This document shows, piece by piece, positions 7,621 through 16,600 of a stretch of DNA of 64,000 bases. The position numbers were made by a program, and so were the translations under genes. The stretch is taken from positions 63,862-127,861 of the forward strand of contig NZ_KQ948765.1 in assembly GCF_001514205.1 (NCBI RefSeq). The letters run 5' to 3'. The notes under the pieces were generated by a model, which had not been told where the DNA came from, searched no databases, and saw nothing but the letters and a program-made list of their open reading frames with translations. This DNA is from Streptomyces griseoruber. Its GTDB lineage: Bacteria; Actinomycetota; Actinomycetes; Streptomycetales; Streptomycetaceae. Position 1 is the first letter of the stretch. The number at the start of each line of letters is the position of its first letter.

Positions 7621-8592
7621 GTGTCCCTCGCCCACATCTCCCGTCTGCACGGCCTGCCCGTGCACGTCTTCCCGCAGCCCGGCGCCGGGGACCGGCCGTT
7701 GCCGGAGGCCGGGGCGGTCGCCTGGAAGCTGGTGAGCGGTCTGCGGACCGACGAGGAGGACTTCGACGAGTACTGGCAGCGTTTCCTGGACACCGTGGAC
7801 CCGGCGGGGGTGCGCGCGCTGGTCCTCGGCGGGGGCGCCTACGGCGGTGACCTGGACGGCTGCGAACCCGGGGAGACGGCGGAGCTGCTCGCCCAGGCCG
7901 CCGACCGGCTGACCGGTCTTCAGGCCCTCTATCTCGCCGACCTCATGTTCGAGGAGGCGGAGCTGTCCTGGATCGTCCAGGGGGACGTCAGCCCGGTCCT
8001 TCAGGCCTATCCCGGGCTGCGGGAGCTGGCGGTGCGCGGTTCGACCGACGGCTACGGCGGCGGTCCGGGCCTGGAGTTCAAGCCGATCAGCCATGACGGG
8101 CTGCGCGTCCTGCGCTTCGAGAACGGCGGGCTGCCCGCGCAGGTGCTGCACGGGCTCTCCGCCTCGGAGCTGCCGGCCCTGGAGCACCTGGACATCTGGC
8201 TGGGCGCCGAGTGGTACGGCCGTACCGCGACCGTCGAGGACCTGGCGCCGGTCCTCGACGGCTCCGGGCTGCCCGCGCTGCGCCGGCTGGGCCTGCAGAA
8301 CGCCGACATCCAGGACGAGGTGGCCGCCGCCGTCGCCTCGGCGCCGGTGGTGGCCCGGCTGACCGCCCTGCACCTGGGCCGCGGCACCCTCACGGACGCC
8401 GGGGCCGAGGCGCTGCTGACCGGTCAGCCGTTGACCCATCTGGAGGAGCTGGACCTGCACCACCACTACCTGTCGGACGAGATGGCCGAGCGGGTGCGGC
8501 AGGCCCTGGAGCCGCACGGGGTGACGGTCGACGTGTCCGGCAGGCCTGAGCTGGAGGAGGGGGAGGAGCGGTACGTGGCCGCCGCCGAGTGA
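7621..8592 (+). CDS. Leucine-rich repeat protein, STM4015-like
   Basis: A 323-aa protein starting at GTG 7621 with GGAAGGA upstream at good spacing. It opens MSLAHISRLHGLPVHVFPQP. After an N-terminal domain of about 110 residues, leucine-rich repeats run from about 125 to 300: LTGLQALYLADLMF, LRVLRFENG, LPALEHLDIWLG, LPALRRLGLQNADI, LTALHLGRGTL and LEELDLHHHYL. A short acidic tail (ELEEGEERYVAAAE) follows. It is a paralogue of the truncated gene at the left edge. No catalytic motif or secretion signal is seen; a protein-interaction scaffold is the likely role. It converges on pyc with 20 bases between the stops. Confidence 0.88.
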   Translation: MSLAHISRLHGLPVHVFPQPGAGDRPLPEAGAVAWKLVSGLRTDEEDFDEYWQRFLDTVDPAGVRALVLGGGAYGGDLDGCEPGETAELLAQAADRLTGLQALYLADLMFEEAELSWIVQGDVSPVLQAYPGLRELAVRGSTDGYGGGPGLEFKPISHDGLRVLRFENGGLPAQVLHGLSASELPALEHLDIWLGAEWYGRTATVEDLAPVLDGSGLPALRRLGLQNADIQDEVAAAVASAPVVARLTALHLGRGTLTDAGAEALLTGQPLTHLEELDLHHHYLSDEMAERVRQALEPHGVTVDVSGRPELEEGEERYVAAAE

Positions 8593-8612
8593 CCCCACCG
8601 GCGGCCGTCCGC

Positions 8613-11600
8613 TCAGTCGACCACGACCAGCAGGTCGCCGCCCTCCACCTGCTGGATGCGGTTGATGGCGAGCCTGCTCACGCGGCCGCCCTTGGGCGCG
8701 GTGATCGTCGCCTCCATCTTCATCGCCTCGATGGTGGCGACGGTGGCACCGGCCGCGACCTCGTCGCCCTCGGTGACGGCGAGGGTCACCACACCGGCGA
8801 AGGGGGCGGCGACATGGCCGGGGTTGGCGCGGTCGGCCTTCTCGGTCACCGGGATGTCGGAGGCCGCCGCCCGGTCGCGGACCTGGATGGGCCGCAGCTG
8901 GCCGTTGAGGCTGGACATCACCGTGCGCAGTCCGCGTTCGTCGGCCTCTCCGACGGCCTGGAGCTCGATCAGCAGCCGCACGCCGGGCTCCAGGTCGACG
9001 GAGTACTCCTTGCCCGGGCGCAGACCGTAGAAGAAGTCCTTGCTGTCGAGGACGCTGGTGTCGCCGAACGCCTGGCGGTGGGCCTCGAACTCGCGGGTCG
9101 GGGCGGGGAACAGCAGCCGGTTGAGGGTGGCGCGGCGGGACTTCTCCAGGCCGTCGCGGTCCTCCGCGGTGAGGTCGTTGACCGGCTTGGCGTCGGCGCG
9201 TCCCTCAAGGGCCTTGCTGCGGAACGGCTCGGGCCAGCCGCCGGGCGGGGTGCCCAGCTCACCGCGCAGGAAGCCGATGACGGAGTCGGGGATGTCGTAG
9301 CGGTTGGGGGCCGCCTCGAAGTCCTGCGGGGACACCCCGGCGCCGACCAGGTGCAGGGCGAGATCGCCGACCACCTTGGAGGAGGGGGTCACCTTGACCA
9401 GGTGGCCGAGGATGCGGTCGGCGGCGGCGTACATCGCCTCGATGTCCTCGAAGCGGTCGCCGAGGCCGAGCGCGACGGCCTGGGTGCGCAGGTTGGAGAG
9501 CTGGCCGCCGGGGATCTCGTGGTGGTAGACGCGCCCGGTCGGGGAGGCGAGGCCCGCCTCGAACGGGGCGTAGATGCGGCGGACGCTCTCCCAGTACGGC
9601 TCCAGGTCGCCGACCGCCTGGAGGTCGAGGCCGGTGGGGCGCTCGGAGTGGTCGGTCGCGGCGACGATCGCCGACAGCGAGGGCTGGGAGGTCGTACCGG
9701 CCATGGAGGCCACCGCGCCGTCCACCGCGTCCGCGCCCGCCTGGATCGCGGCGAGGTAGGTGGCGAGCTGGCCGCCGGCGGTGTCGTGGGTGTGCAGGTG
9801 GACCGGCAGGTCGAACTCGCGGCGCAGGGCGGAGACCAGCTTGGCGGCGGCGGGGGCGCGCAGCAGGCCCGCCATGTCCTTGACGGCCAGGACGTGGGCG
9901 CCGGCCTGGACGATCTGCTCGGCGAGCCGCAGGTAGTAGTCCAGCGTGTACAGGCGCTCGTTCGGGTCGGACAGGTCGGAGGTGTAGCAGAGGGCGACCT
10001 CGGCGACCGCCGTGCCCGTCTCGCGTACGGCGTCGATGGCGGGGCGCATCTGGCCGACGTCGTTGAGGGCGTCGAAGATGCGGAAGATGTCGATGCCGGT
10101 GGCGGCGGCCTCCTGCACGAAGGCGTCCGTGACCTCGGTGGGGTACGGCGTGTAGCCGACCGTGTTGCGGCCGCGCAGCAGCATCTGGAGGCAGATGTTG
10201 GGGACGGCCTCGCGCAGGGCGGCCAGCCGCTCCCAGGGGTCCTCGGCGAGGAAGCGCAGGGCGACGTCGTAGGTGGCGCCGCCCCAGCACTCCAGGGAGA
10301 GCAGGTCGGGCAGGGTGCGGGCGACCAGCGGGGCGGAGGCGAGGAGGTCCTTGGTGCGCACCCGGGTGGCGAGCAGGGACTGGTGGGCGTCGCGGAAGGT
10401 GGTGTCGGTGACGCCGATGGTCGGGGACTCGCGCAGCCAGCGGGCGAAGCCCTCGGGGCCGAGGTGGACCAGCCGCTGCCGGGAACCGGCCGGCGGCTCG
10501 CCGGCGGGCAGCGGGGGCAGCTTGGTGGTCGGCTCGATCAGCTCGGGGCGCTCGCCGTGCGGCTTGTTGACGGTGATGTCGGCGAGGTAGGTGAGCAGCT
10601 TGGTGCCGCGGTCGGCGGAGGAGCGGGCGGTCAGCAGGTGCGGGCGCTGCTCGATGAAGGAGGTGGTGACCCGGCCGGCCTGGAAGTCGGCATCGTCGAG
10701 GACGGCCTGGAGGAACGGGATGTTGGTGGCCACGCCGCGGATGCGGAACTCGGCGACGGCGCGCCGGGCGCGCCGGATGGCGGCCTCGAGGTCCCGGCCC
10801 CGGCAGGTGAGCTTGACCAGCATCGAGTCGAAGTGGGCGCTGATCTCCGTACCGGCGTGGGTGGTTCCGCCGTCGAGGCGGATGCCGGAGCCGCCCGGGG
10901 AGCGGTAGGCGCTGATCCGGCCGGTGTCGGGGCGGAAGCCGTTGGCGGGGTCCTCGGTGGTGATACGGCACTGGAGGGCCGCGCCGCGCAGGGTGACCGT
11001 CTCCTGGGAGAGGCCGAGGTCGGCGAGGGTCTCGCCGGAGGCGATGCGCAGCTGCGCCTGGACGAGGTCGACGTCGGTGACCTCCTCGGTGACCGTGTGC
11101 TCGACCTGGATGCGCGGGTTCATCTCGATGAAGACGTGGTTGCCGTCGCGGTCGAGGAGGAACTCGACCGTGCCCGCGTTGCGGTAGCCGATCTGGCGGG
11201 CGAAGCGGACGGCGTCGGCGCAGATCCGCTCGCGCAGCTCGGGGTCGAGGTTGGGCGCGGGGGCCAGCTCGATGACCTTCTGGTGGCGGCGCTGGACGGA
11301 GCAGTCGCGCTCGAAGAGGTGCATGACGTTGCCCTCGCCGTCGGCGAGGATCTGTACCTCGATGTGGCGGGGGTCGACGACGGCCTTCTCCAGGAAGACG
11401 GTCGGGTCGCCGAAGGCGGACGCGGCCTCGCGGGAGGCGGCCTCGATGGACTCGCGCAGCACGGCCGGGTTCTCGACCCGGCGCATGCCGCGGCCGCCGC
11501 CGCCCGCGACGGCCTTCACGAACACGGGGAAGCCGATCTCCTCGGCGGCGCGGACGAGTTCGTCGATGTCGTTGGAGGGGGCGGAGGAGCCGAGGACGGG

Positions 11601-11987
11601 GACGCCCGCTTCCCGGGCCGCCGCGACCGCGCTCGCCTTGTTGCCGGTCAGTTCGAGCGTGCGGGCGTCGGGGCCCACGAAGGTGATGCCGGCCTCTTCG
11701 CACGCACGCGCGAGTTCGGGGTTCTCGGAGAGGAACCCGTAGCCCGGGTAGACGGCGTCGGCGCCCGCCCGGCGGGCGGCGGCGACGATCTCCTCCACGG
11801 AGAGGTAGGCGCGCACCGGGTGCCCGGGTTCGCCGATCTCGTAGGCTTCGTCGGCCTTCAGCCGGTGCAGTGAGTTGCGGTCCTCGTGCGGGAAGACGGC
11901 GACCGTGCGTGCGCCCAGCTCAAAGCCGGCGCGGAACGCACGGATCGCGATCTCACCACGGTTGGCGACCAGCACCTTGCGGAACAT
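8613..11987 (-). CDS. pyc: Pyruvate carboxylase
   Basis: A 1124-aa single-chain enzyme, normal for bacterial pyruvate carboxylase, converting pyruvate and bicarbonate to oxaloacetate with ATP. The ATG at 11987 has AAGGGG eight bases upstream and opens MFRKVLVANRGEIAIRAFRA. Residues 1-450 are the biotin carboxylase domain with the ATP-grasp loop KAVAGGGGRGMRRV. About 530-800 is the carboxyltransferase domain (TDTTFRDAHQSLLATRVRT, with the metal-binding HLHTHDTAGG later). The last 75 residues are the biotinyl domain, with the modified lysine in EAMKME at residue 1090, 35 residues from the C-terminus as expected. The gene replenishes the TCA cycle. An inverted repeat lies upstream of the start. 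Confidence 0.97.
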   Translation of the reverse strand: MFRKVLVANRGEIAIRAFRAGFELGARTVAVFPHEDRNSLHRLKADEAYEIGEPGHPVRAYLSVEEIVAAARRAGADAVYPGYGFLSENPELARACEEAGITFVGPDARTLELTGNKASAVAAAREAGVPVLGSSAPSNDIDELVRAAEEIGFPVFVKAVAGGGGRGMRRVENPAVLRESIEAASREAASAFGDPTVFLEKAVVDPRHIEVQILADGEGNVMHLFERDCSVQRRHQKVIELAPAPNLDPELRERICADAVRFARQIGYRNAGTVEFLLDRDGNHVFIEMNPRIQVEHTVTEEVTDVDLVQAQLRIASGETLADLGLSQETVTLRGAALQCRITTEDPANGFRPDTGRISAYRSPGGSGIRLDGGTTHAGTEISAHFDSMLVKLTCRGRDLEAAIRRARRAVAEFRIRGVATNIPFLQAVLDDADFQAGRVTTSFIEQRPHLLTARSSADRGTKLLTYLADITVNKPHGERPELIEPTTKLPPLPAGEPPAGSRQRLVHLGPEGFARWLRESPTIGVTDTTFRDAHQSLLATRVRTKDLLASAPLVARTLPDLLSLECWGGATYDVALRFLAEDPWERLAALREAVPNICLQMLLRGRNTVGYTPYPTEVTDAFVQEAAATGIDIFRIFDALNDVGQMRPAIDAVRETGTAVAEVALCYTSDLSDPNERLYTLDYYLRLAEQIVQAGAHVLAVKDMAGLLRAPAAAKLVSALRREFDLPVHLHTHDTAGGQLATYLAAIQAGADAVDGAVASMAGTTSQPSLSAIVAATDHSERPTGLDLQAVGDLEPYWESVRRIYAPFEAGLASPTGRVYHHEIPGGQLSNLRTQAVALGLGDRFEDIEAMYAAADRILGHLVKVTPSSKVVGDLALHLVGAGVSPQDFEAAPNRYDIPDSVIGFLRGELGTPPGGWPEPFRSKALEGRADAKPVNDLTAEDRDGLEKSRRATLNRLLFPAPTREFEAHRQAFGDTSVLDSKDFFYGLRPGKEYSVDLEPGVRLLIELQAVGEADERGLRTVMSSLNGQLRPIQVRDRAAASDIPVTEKADRANPGHVAAPFAGVVTLAVTEGDEVAAGATVATIEAMKMEATITAPKGGRVSRLAINRIQQVEGGDLLVVVD

Positions 11988-12028
11988 CCTGGACCCCTTC
12001 AGCCTGACGGTGACGGGACCCATGGTGG

Positions 12029-12071
12029 CGGTGAGTGACTTTTTTGACCATGTGAGCCGGGCCACTCACCG
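12029..12071. promoter_or_regulatory. 9-bp perfect inverted repeat upstream of pyc
   Basis: CGGTGAGTG (12029-12037) and CACTCACCG (12063-12071) are perfect inverted copies 25 bases apart, starting 42 bases upstream of the pyc ATG. The spacer holds a run of six T, rare here. An operator or leader hairpin for pyc is possible; I see no clear -35/-10 pair. Confidence 0.4.
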
Positions 12072-12109
12072 GCAGGTCTCGCCCAATGAGACGTGTTCCG
12101 CAGGGCGAA

Positions 12110-13008
12110 TCAGGTCGCGGTGGCCGCCGCGGCCGCCCGGCCCGCCTGACGTCCGGAGAAGAGACAGCCACCGAGGAAGGTGCCCTCCAGGGAGCGGTAG
12201 CCGTGCACCCCGCCGCCGTCGAAGCCGGCGACCTCGCCGGCCGCGTACAGCCCGGGCACGGGGTTGCCGGCGGCGTCCAGGACCCGGCCGGAGAGGTCGG
12301 TCTGGAGGCCGCCGAGGGTCTTGCGGGTGAGGACGTTGAGGCGGACGGCGATCAGCGGTCCGGCGCTGGAGTCGAGGATCCGGTGGATGGACGCCGTAGG
12401 GCTGAGGCTGTCGCCGGTGTGGTTCAGGGCGTTGCGGATGCCCATGACCTGGACGTCCTTGGTGTACGCGTTGTCGATCGCATGCCGGCGACGAGGTCGG
12501 TGAGGGTGGTGGCGACGACGAAGTCCTCGCCCTTGTTCTTGAACTTCTCGATCGGCTCCGGGGTCTGCCAGATGCGGGTGAGGAGCTGCCAGATGTTCTT
12601 GTTGGTGAGGTCCGGGTCCTGTTCGGAGCCGGAGAGCGTGGTCCGCAGGGTGTGCAGGGTGTCGTAGCCCGGGATGTCGGGCGTGTCGAAGCGCCTGCCG
12701 GTCGCGTCGAACCACATCGAGGAGGGTCCGGGCAGGATGCGGATGCCGTGGCCGGGCCAGATCGGGACGTAGTTCCTGAGGCCCTCGGTGTAGTGCCGCA
12801 TACGGTCGGGGTCGACGATCCGGCCGCCCGCCTTCTCGGTGATGGCGAGCATCCGGCCGTCGACGTGCGCGGGGACGCCGGTGACCATGGACGTCGGCGG
12901 GGTGCCCATCCGGGCGGGCCAGCTCTGGCGGACCAGGTCGTGGTCGGCGCCGATGCCTCCGGAGGTGACGACGACCTGGGCGCGCAGTTCGAAGTCGCCG
13001 ACGACCGC
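12110..13008 (-). pseudogene. Broken FAD-binding dehydrogenase (3-ketosteroid dehydrogenase-like), N-terminus deleted and frame disrupted
   Basis: Two reading frames together give the C-terminal part of an FAD-binding dehydrogenase of the fumarate reductase/KSTD family. One frame (13008 to about 12480) reads VVGDFELRAQVVVTSGGIGADHD, then VPAHVDGRMLAITEKAGG, ending at TTLTDLVAGM. The other frame (about 12478 to 12110) resumes at AIDNAYTKDVQVMGI and continues LTRKTLGGLQTDLSG, then GLYAAGEVAGFDGGGVHGYR and GTFLGGCLFSGRQAGR. The Rossmann GxGxxG region and roughly the first half are absent. From memory of the family, a few dozen residues between LVAGM and the next part are also missing, so the internal lesion is probably a small deletion that shifts frame. 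The 5' break joins a truncated regulator on the other strand. It cannot make a working enzyme. Confidence 0.85.
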
Positions 13009-13020
13009 ACGCTGCGGTCG
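13002..13020. repeat. 8-bp inverted repeat at the deletion junction
   Basis: CGACCGCA-CGC-TGCGGTCG is a perfect dyad lying where the two truncated genes meet. It may mark the recombination point or have formed by the join. Homology of the left gene fades at about 13008. Confidence 0.5.
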
Positions 13021-13545
13021 GCGCATGTGGTGACCGTGCCGCTCGACGGCCGCCCGGCGGGCCTCGGCCCGCTTCCGCCGGAGGACGGGGAGCTCGCGCC
13101 GGAGGCGCTCGTGGTGGTCGCGCCCGCCGCCGCCCTGCCGGAACTACCCCGCCTGTACCCGCTGTTGGTGCGCGCCCTGGACCTCGGCCGGCACCAGGGA
13201 CTGCACGGCCTCTACGACGTCACGGGCTTCGCCGGCCGGATCGCGCTGACCGAACAGCCTCACCTGGGTGCGCTGTTGAGCCGCAGGCTGCTCGCAGACC
13301 TGGATCCCGCGGACGCCTTCCACCGCCGACTCGCGCTCACCGCACTGGCGTTCCTGGACAACGGCCGTCGGCTCGACCAGACGGCGGCGGCCTTGTTCAC
13401 CCATCCCCACACCGTCCGCTACCGCCTCGGCCGGCTCCGCCAGATCACTTCCGCCTCCCTCACCGACGGCGACGGCGGCCCGCTCGCCGCCCTGCACTGG
13501 TGGTGGGCGCTCACCGCGTGGCTGGAGTCGCCAACACAGCACTGA
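13021..13545 (+). pseudogene. Truncated PucR/CdaR-type transcriptional regulator, C-terminal part only
   Basis: About 174 residues remain in an open frame. The end carries the PucR C-terminal helix-turn-helix: LTALAFLDNGRRLDQTAAALFTHPHTVRYRLGRLRQ, quoted here only as a location near 13340-13450, with the diagnostic HPHTVRYRL core. The N-terminal sensory domain normal for this family (a further 200-400 residues) is missing; upstream the same frame runs into antisense of the dehydrogenase remnant. In relatives I would expect this regulator to be divergent from the dehydrogenase and to control it. Here both 5' ends and the promoter region are gone. Without a start codon and promoter it is probably inactive. 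Confidence 0.8.
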
Positions 13546-13676
13546 ACAGGGGAGCTTGAAATGCGCGGCCTTTCTGTTCGACCTGCCGGACATTGTTCGA
13601 GAAGTCTTGACGCGGCCATGTACACCGTTTGACACTCTCGCAACATCACGTCACACGGCTGAAACGGCGGTCTCCT

Positions 13677-16600
13677 ATGACGCAGAGAAAACGCTTCCGC
13701 TTCCGTGCGAGACGCGGGGCGGGCCAACTGGGCGCTGTGACCGCCGTTTCGCTGCTCATGGGACTCACCGCGGCGGCCTCACCCGCCCAGGCCGCGGGCG
13801 ACGTCACCGACGGACTCGCCCTCTGGTACAAGCTCGACGGGGCCTCCGGCACGACCGTGCCCGACGCCTCCGGCCACGGCCTCGACGGCACCCTCAACGG
13901 CACCGCCGACTGGACCGGCCAGGGTCTCGGCTTCAACGGCTCGGACACCTACGTCAAGGTGCCGAACGACGTACTGAAGGGGCTGACGTCGATCAGCGTC
14001 GCCTTCGACGTGAAGCTCGACGCCGCGCAGACCACGCCGTACTTCCTCTACGGCTTCGGCAACTCCAGCGGCAGCAACGGCAACGGCTATCTCTTCGCCA
14101 CCGGCAACTCCCTGCGCACCTCGATCGCCACCGGCAACTGGTCGACGGAACAGACCACCAAGCCCTCCGACTCCCGCAACCTGACCCGCTCGGTGTGGAA
14201 GAACGTCACCTACACCCAGACGGGCACCACCGGTGTCCTGTACGAGGACGGCGTCGAGGTCGCCCGCAACACCTCGGTGACCATCACCCCCGGCGCGATC
14301 GGCTCCGGCACGACCACCGCCAACTACCTCGGCAAGTCGGTCTACTCGGGCGACAAGCTGTTCAAGGGCAGCATGCGCGACTTCCGGGTGTACGACCGCG
14401 CCCTGGCCGCGTCCGAGGTCGAACAGCTCGCGCTGCCCGTCGCCACCCAGGGCGTCGAGGACGACAAGGCGGCCCTCGACCTGGGCGACACCGGCGCGGT
14501 GACCGCCGACCTGACGCTGCCGAAGACCGGTGCGGCCGGCGGCTCCACCATCACCTGGGCCAGCGACAACACCGACCTCGTCACGGACGCGGGCAAGGTG
14601 ACCCGGCCCACCGCGGGTCGGCCCGACGGGCACGCCACCCTCACCGCGACCCTGAAGAAGGGCACGGTCACCGCGACAAGGACGTTCGACATCACGGTCC
14701 TCTCGGCGTTCGACGACCAGACCGCGACCGAGCAGGCCGCCGAGGCCCTGACCGTCCGCAACCTCGACGACGCACGCGGCAACCTCACCCTGCCGGCCTC
14801 CGGCACCTACGGCACGGACGTCACCTGGTCCTCCGCCGACCCGGACGTCGTCTCGGCCGACGGCGTGGTCCACCGCCCCGCGCACGGCGCCGGCGCCACC
14901 ACGGTCGACCTCACCGCCACCGTCACCAAGGGCGACGCGAAGTCGACCCGGGTGTTCACCGCGAAGGTCCCCGAACTCCCCGCGAAGGAAGCCCTCAAGG
15001 GCTACATGTTCAGCTACTTCACCGGCGAGGGCACGGCGAACGGCGAACAGCTCTACGCCGCGCTCAGCAAGGGCAACGACCCGCTGCACTGGCGGGAGCT
15101 GAACGACGGCGAGCCCGTGCTGACCTCGACGCTCGGCGAGCGGGGCCTGCGCGACCCGTTCATCATCCGCTCCCCCGAGGGCGACAAGTTCTACCAGATC
15201 GCCACCGACCTCAGGATCTACGGCAACGGCGACTGGGACGCCGCCCAGCGCACCGGCAGCAAGTCCATCATGGTCTGGGAGTCCACCGACCTGGTGCACT
15301 GGACGAACCAGCGCCTGGTGCAGGTCTCCCCCGACAGCGCCGGCAACACCTGGGCGCCCGAGGCGTACTACGACAGCGACCTCGGCGAGTACGTGGTGTT
15401 CTGGGCGTCGAAGCTGTACGACAACGAGGCGCACTCCGGCGACACCTACAACCGGATGATGTACGCCACCACCCGCGACTTCTACACCTTCAGCGCGCCC
15501 AAGGTCTGGATCGACCGCGGCTACTCCGTCATCGACTCCACGGTCATCCAGCACGACGGCACCTACTTCCGGCTGTCGAAGGACGAGCGGAACAACACCT
15601 CCTCCACGCCCAACAGCAAGTTCATCTTCGAGGAGAAGAGCGACTCCCTGCTGAACCTCTCCTGGGACGCGGTCGCCGAGGGCATCGGCAAGGGCGCGAT
15701 GAGCGCGGCCGAGGGCCCGCTGGTGTTCAAGTCGAACACCGAGGACAAGTGGTACGCCTTCCTCGACGAGTTCGGCGGGCGCGGCTACATCCCCTTCGAG
15801 ACCACCGACCTCGCCGCCGGCAAGTGGACGCCGGTCGCCGACTACGACCTGCCCTCGCGGCCCCGCCACGGCACGGTCCTGCCGGTCACCCAGGCCGAGT
15901 ACGACCGGCTGCTGACCGCCTACCAGCCGGACCAGCTCGTCACCGGTGTCGAGGACATCTCGGTGAAGACGCGGACCGGCGAGGCGCCGGTGCTGCCCGC
16001 GACGGTGATCGCCACCTACTCCGACGGGGTCGACAGGCCGGTGGCCGTCAGCTGGGACGACGTCCCGGAGTCGGCGTACGCGCAGCCCGGTGAGTTCACG
16101 GTGACGGGCAGCCTGCCCGACGGCGCCGCGATCCCCGTACAGGCGAAGGTGACGGTCTCGGCGGAAGGCGCCGACGTGCCCGCCGACCTGCTGCTGCACT
16201 ACGGCTTCGACGAGACGTCCGGCAACATCGCCGTCGACTCCAGCGGCCACGGCTACCACGGCACCTACGTCCGTACGCCCGCCTTCGGCACCGGCGTGAG
16301 CGGTGGCTCGTTCAGCATGTCCGGCGCGAGCGACTCGCCGTATGTGAAGATCCCGAACGGTGTGCTGAAGAACGCCGACAGCGTGACCGTCTCCACGTAC
16401 GCGAAGTGGAAGGGCGGCAGCAGCTGGCAGTGGCTGTTCGGGCTGGGTCCGGACAGCAACAAGTACCTCTTCGCAAGCCCCTCCAACGGCTCCTCCAAGC
16501 TGTACTCGGCCATCACCAAGGCGAGTTGGTCGGCGGAGTCGAAGCTGACGGCGGGCTCGCAGCTCACCGCGGGCGAGTGGCGGCACGTGACCGTCACCCT

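Noticed and set aside
8589..11873. A 1094-codon open frame antisense to pyc
   Set aside because: It is the shadow of pyruvate carboxylase, with only repetitive composition and no domain.
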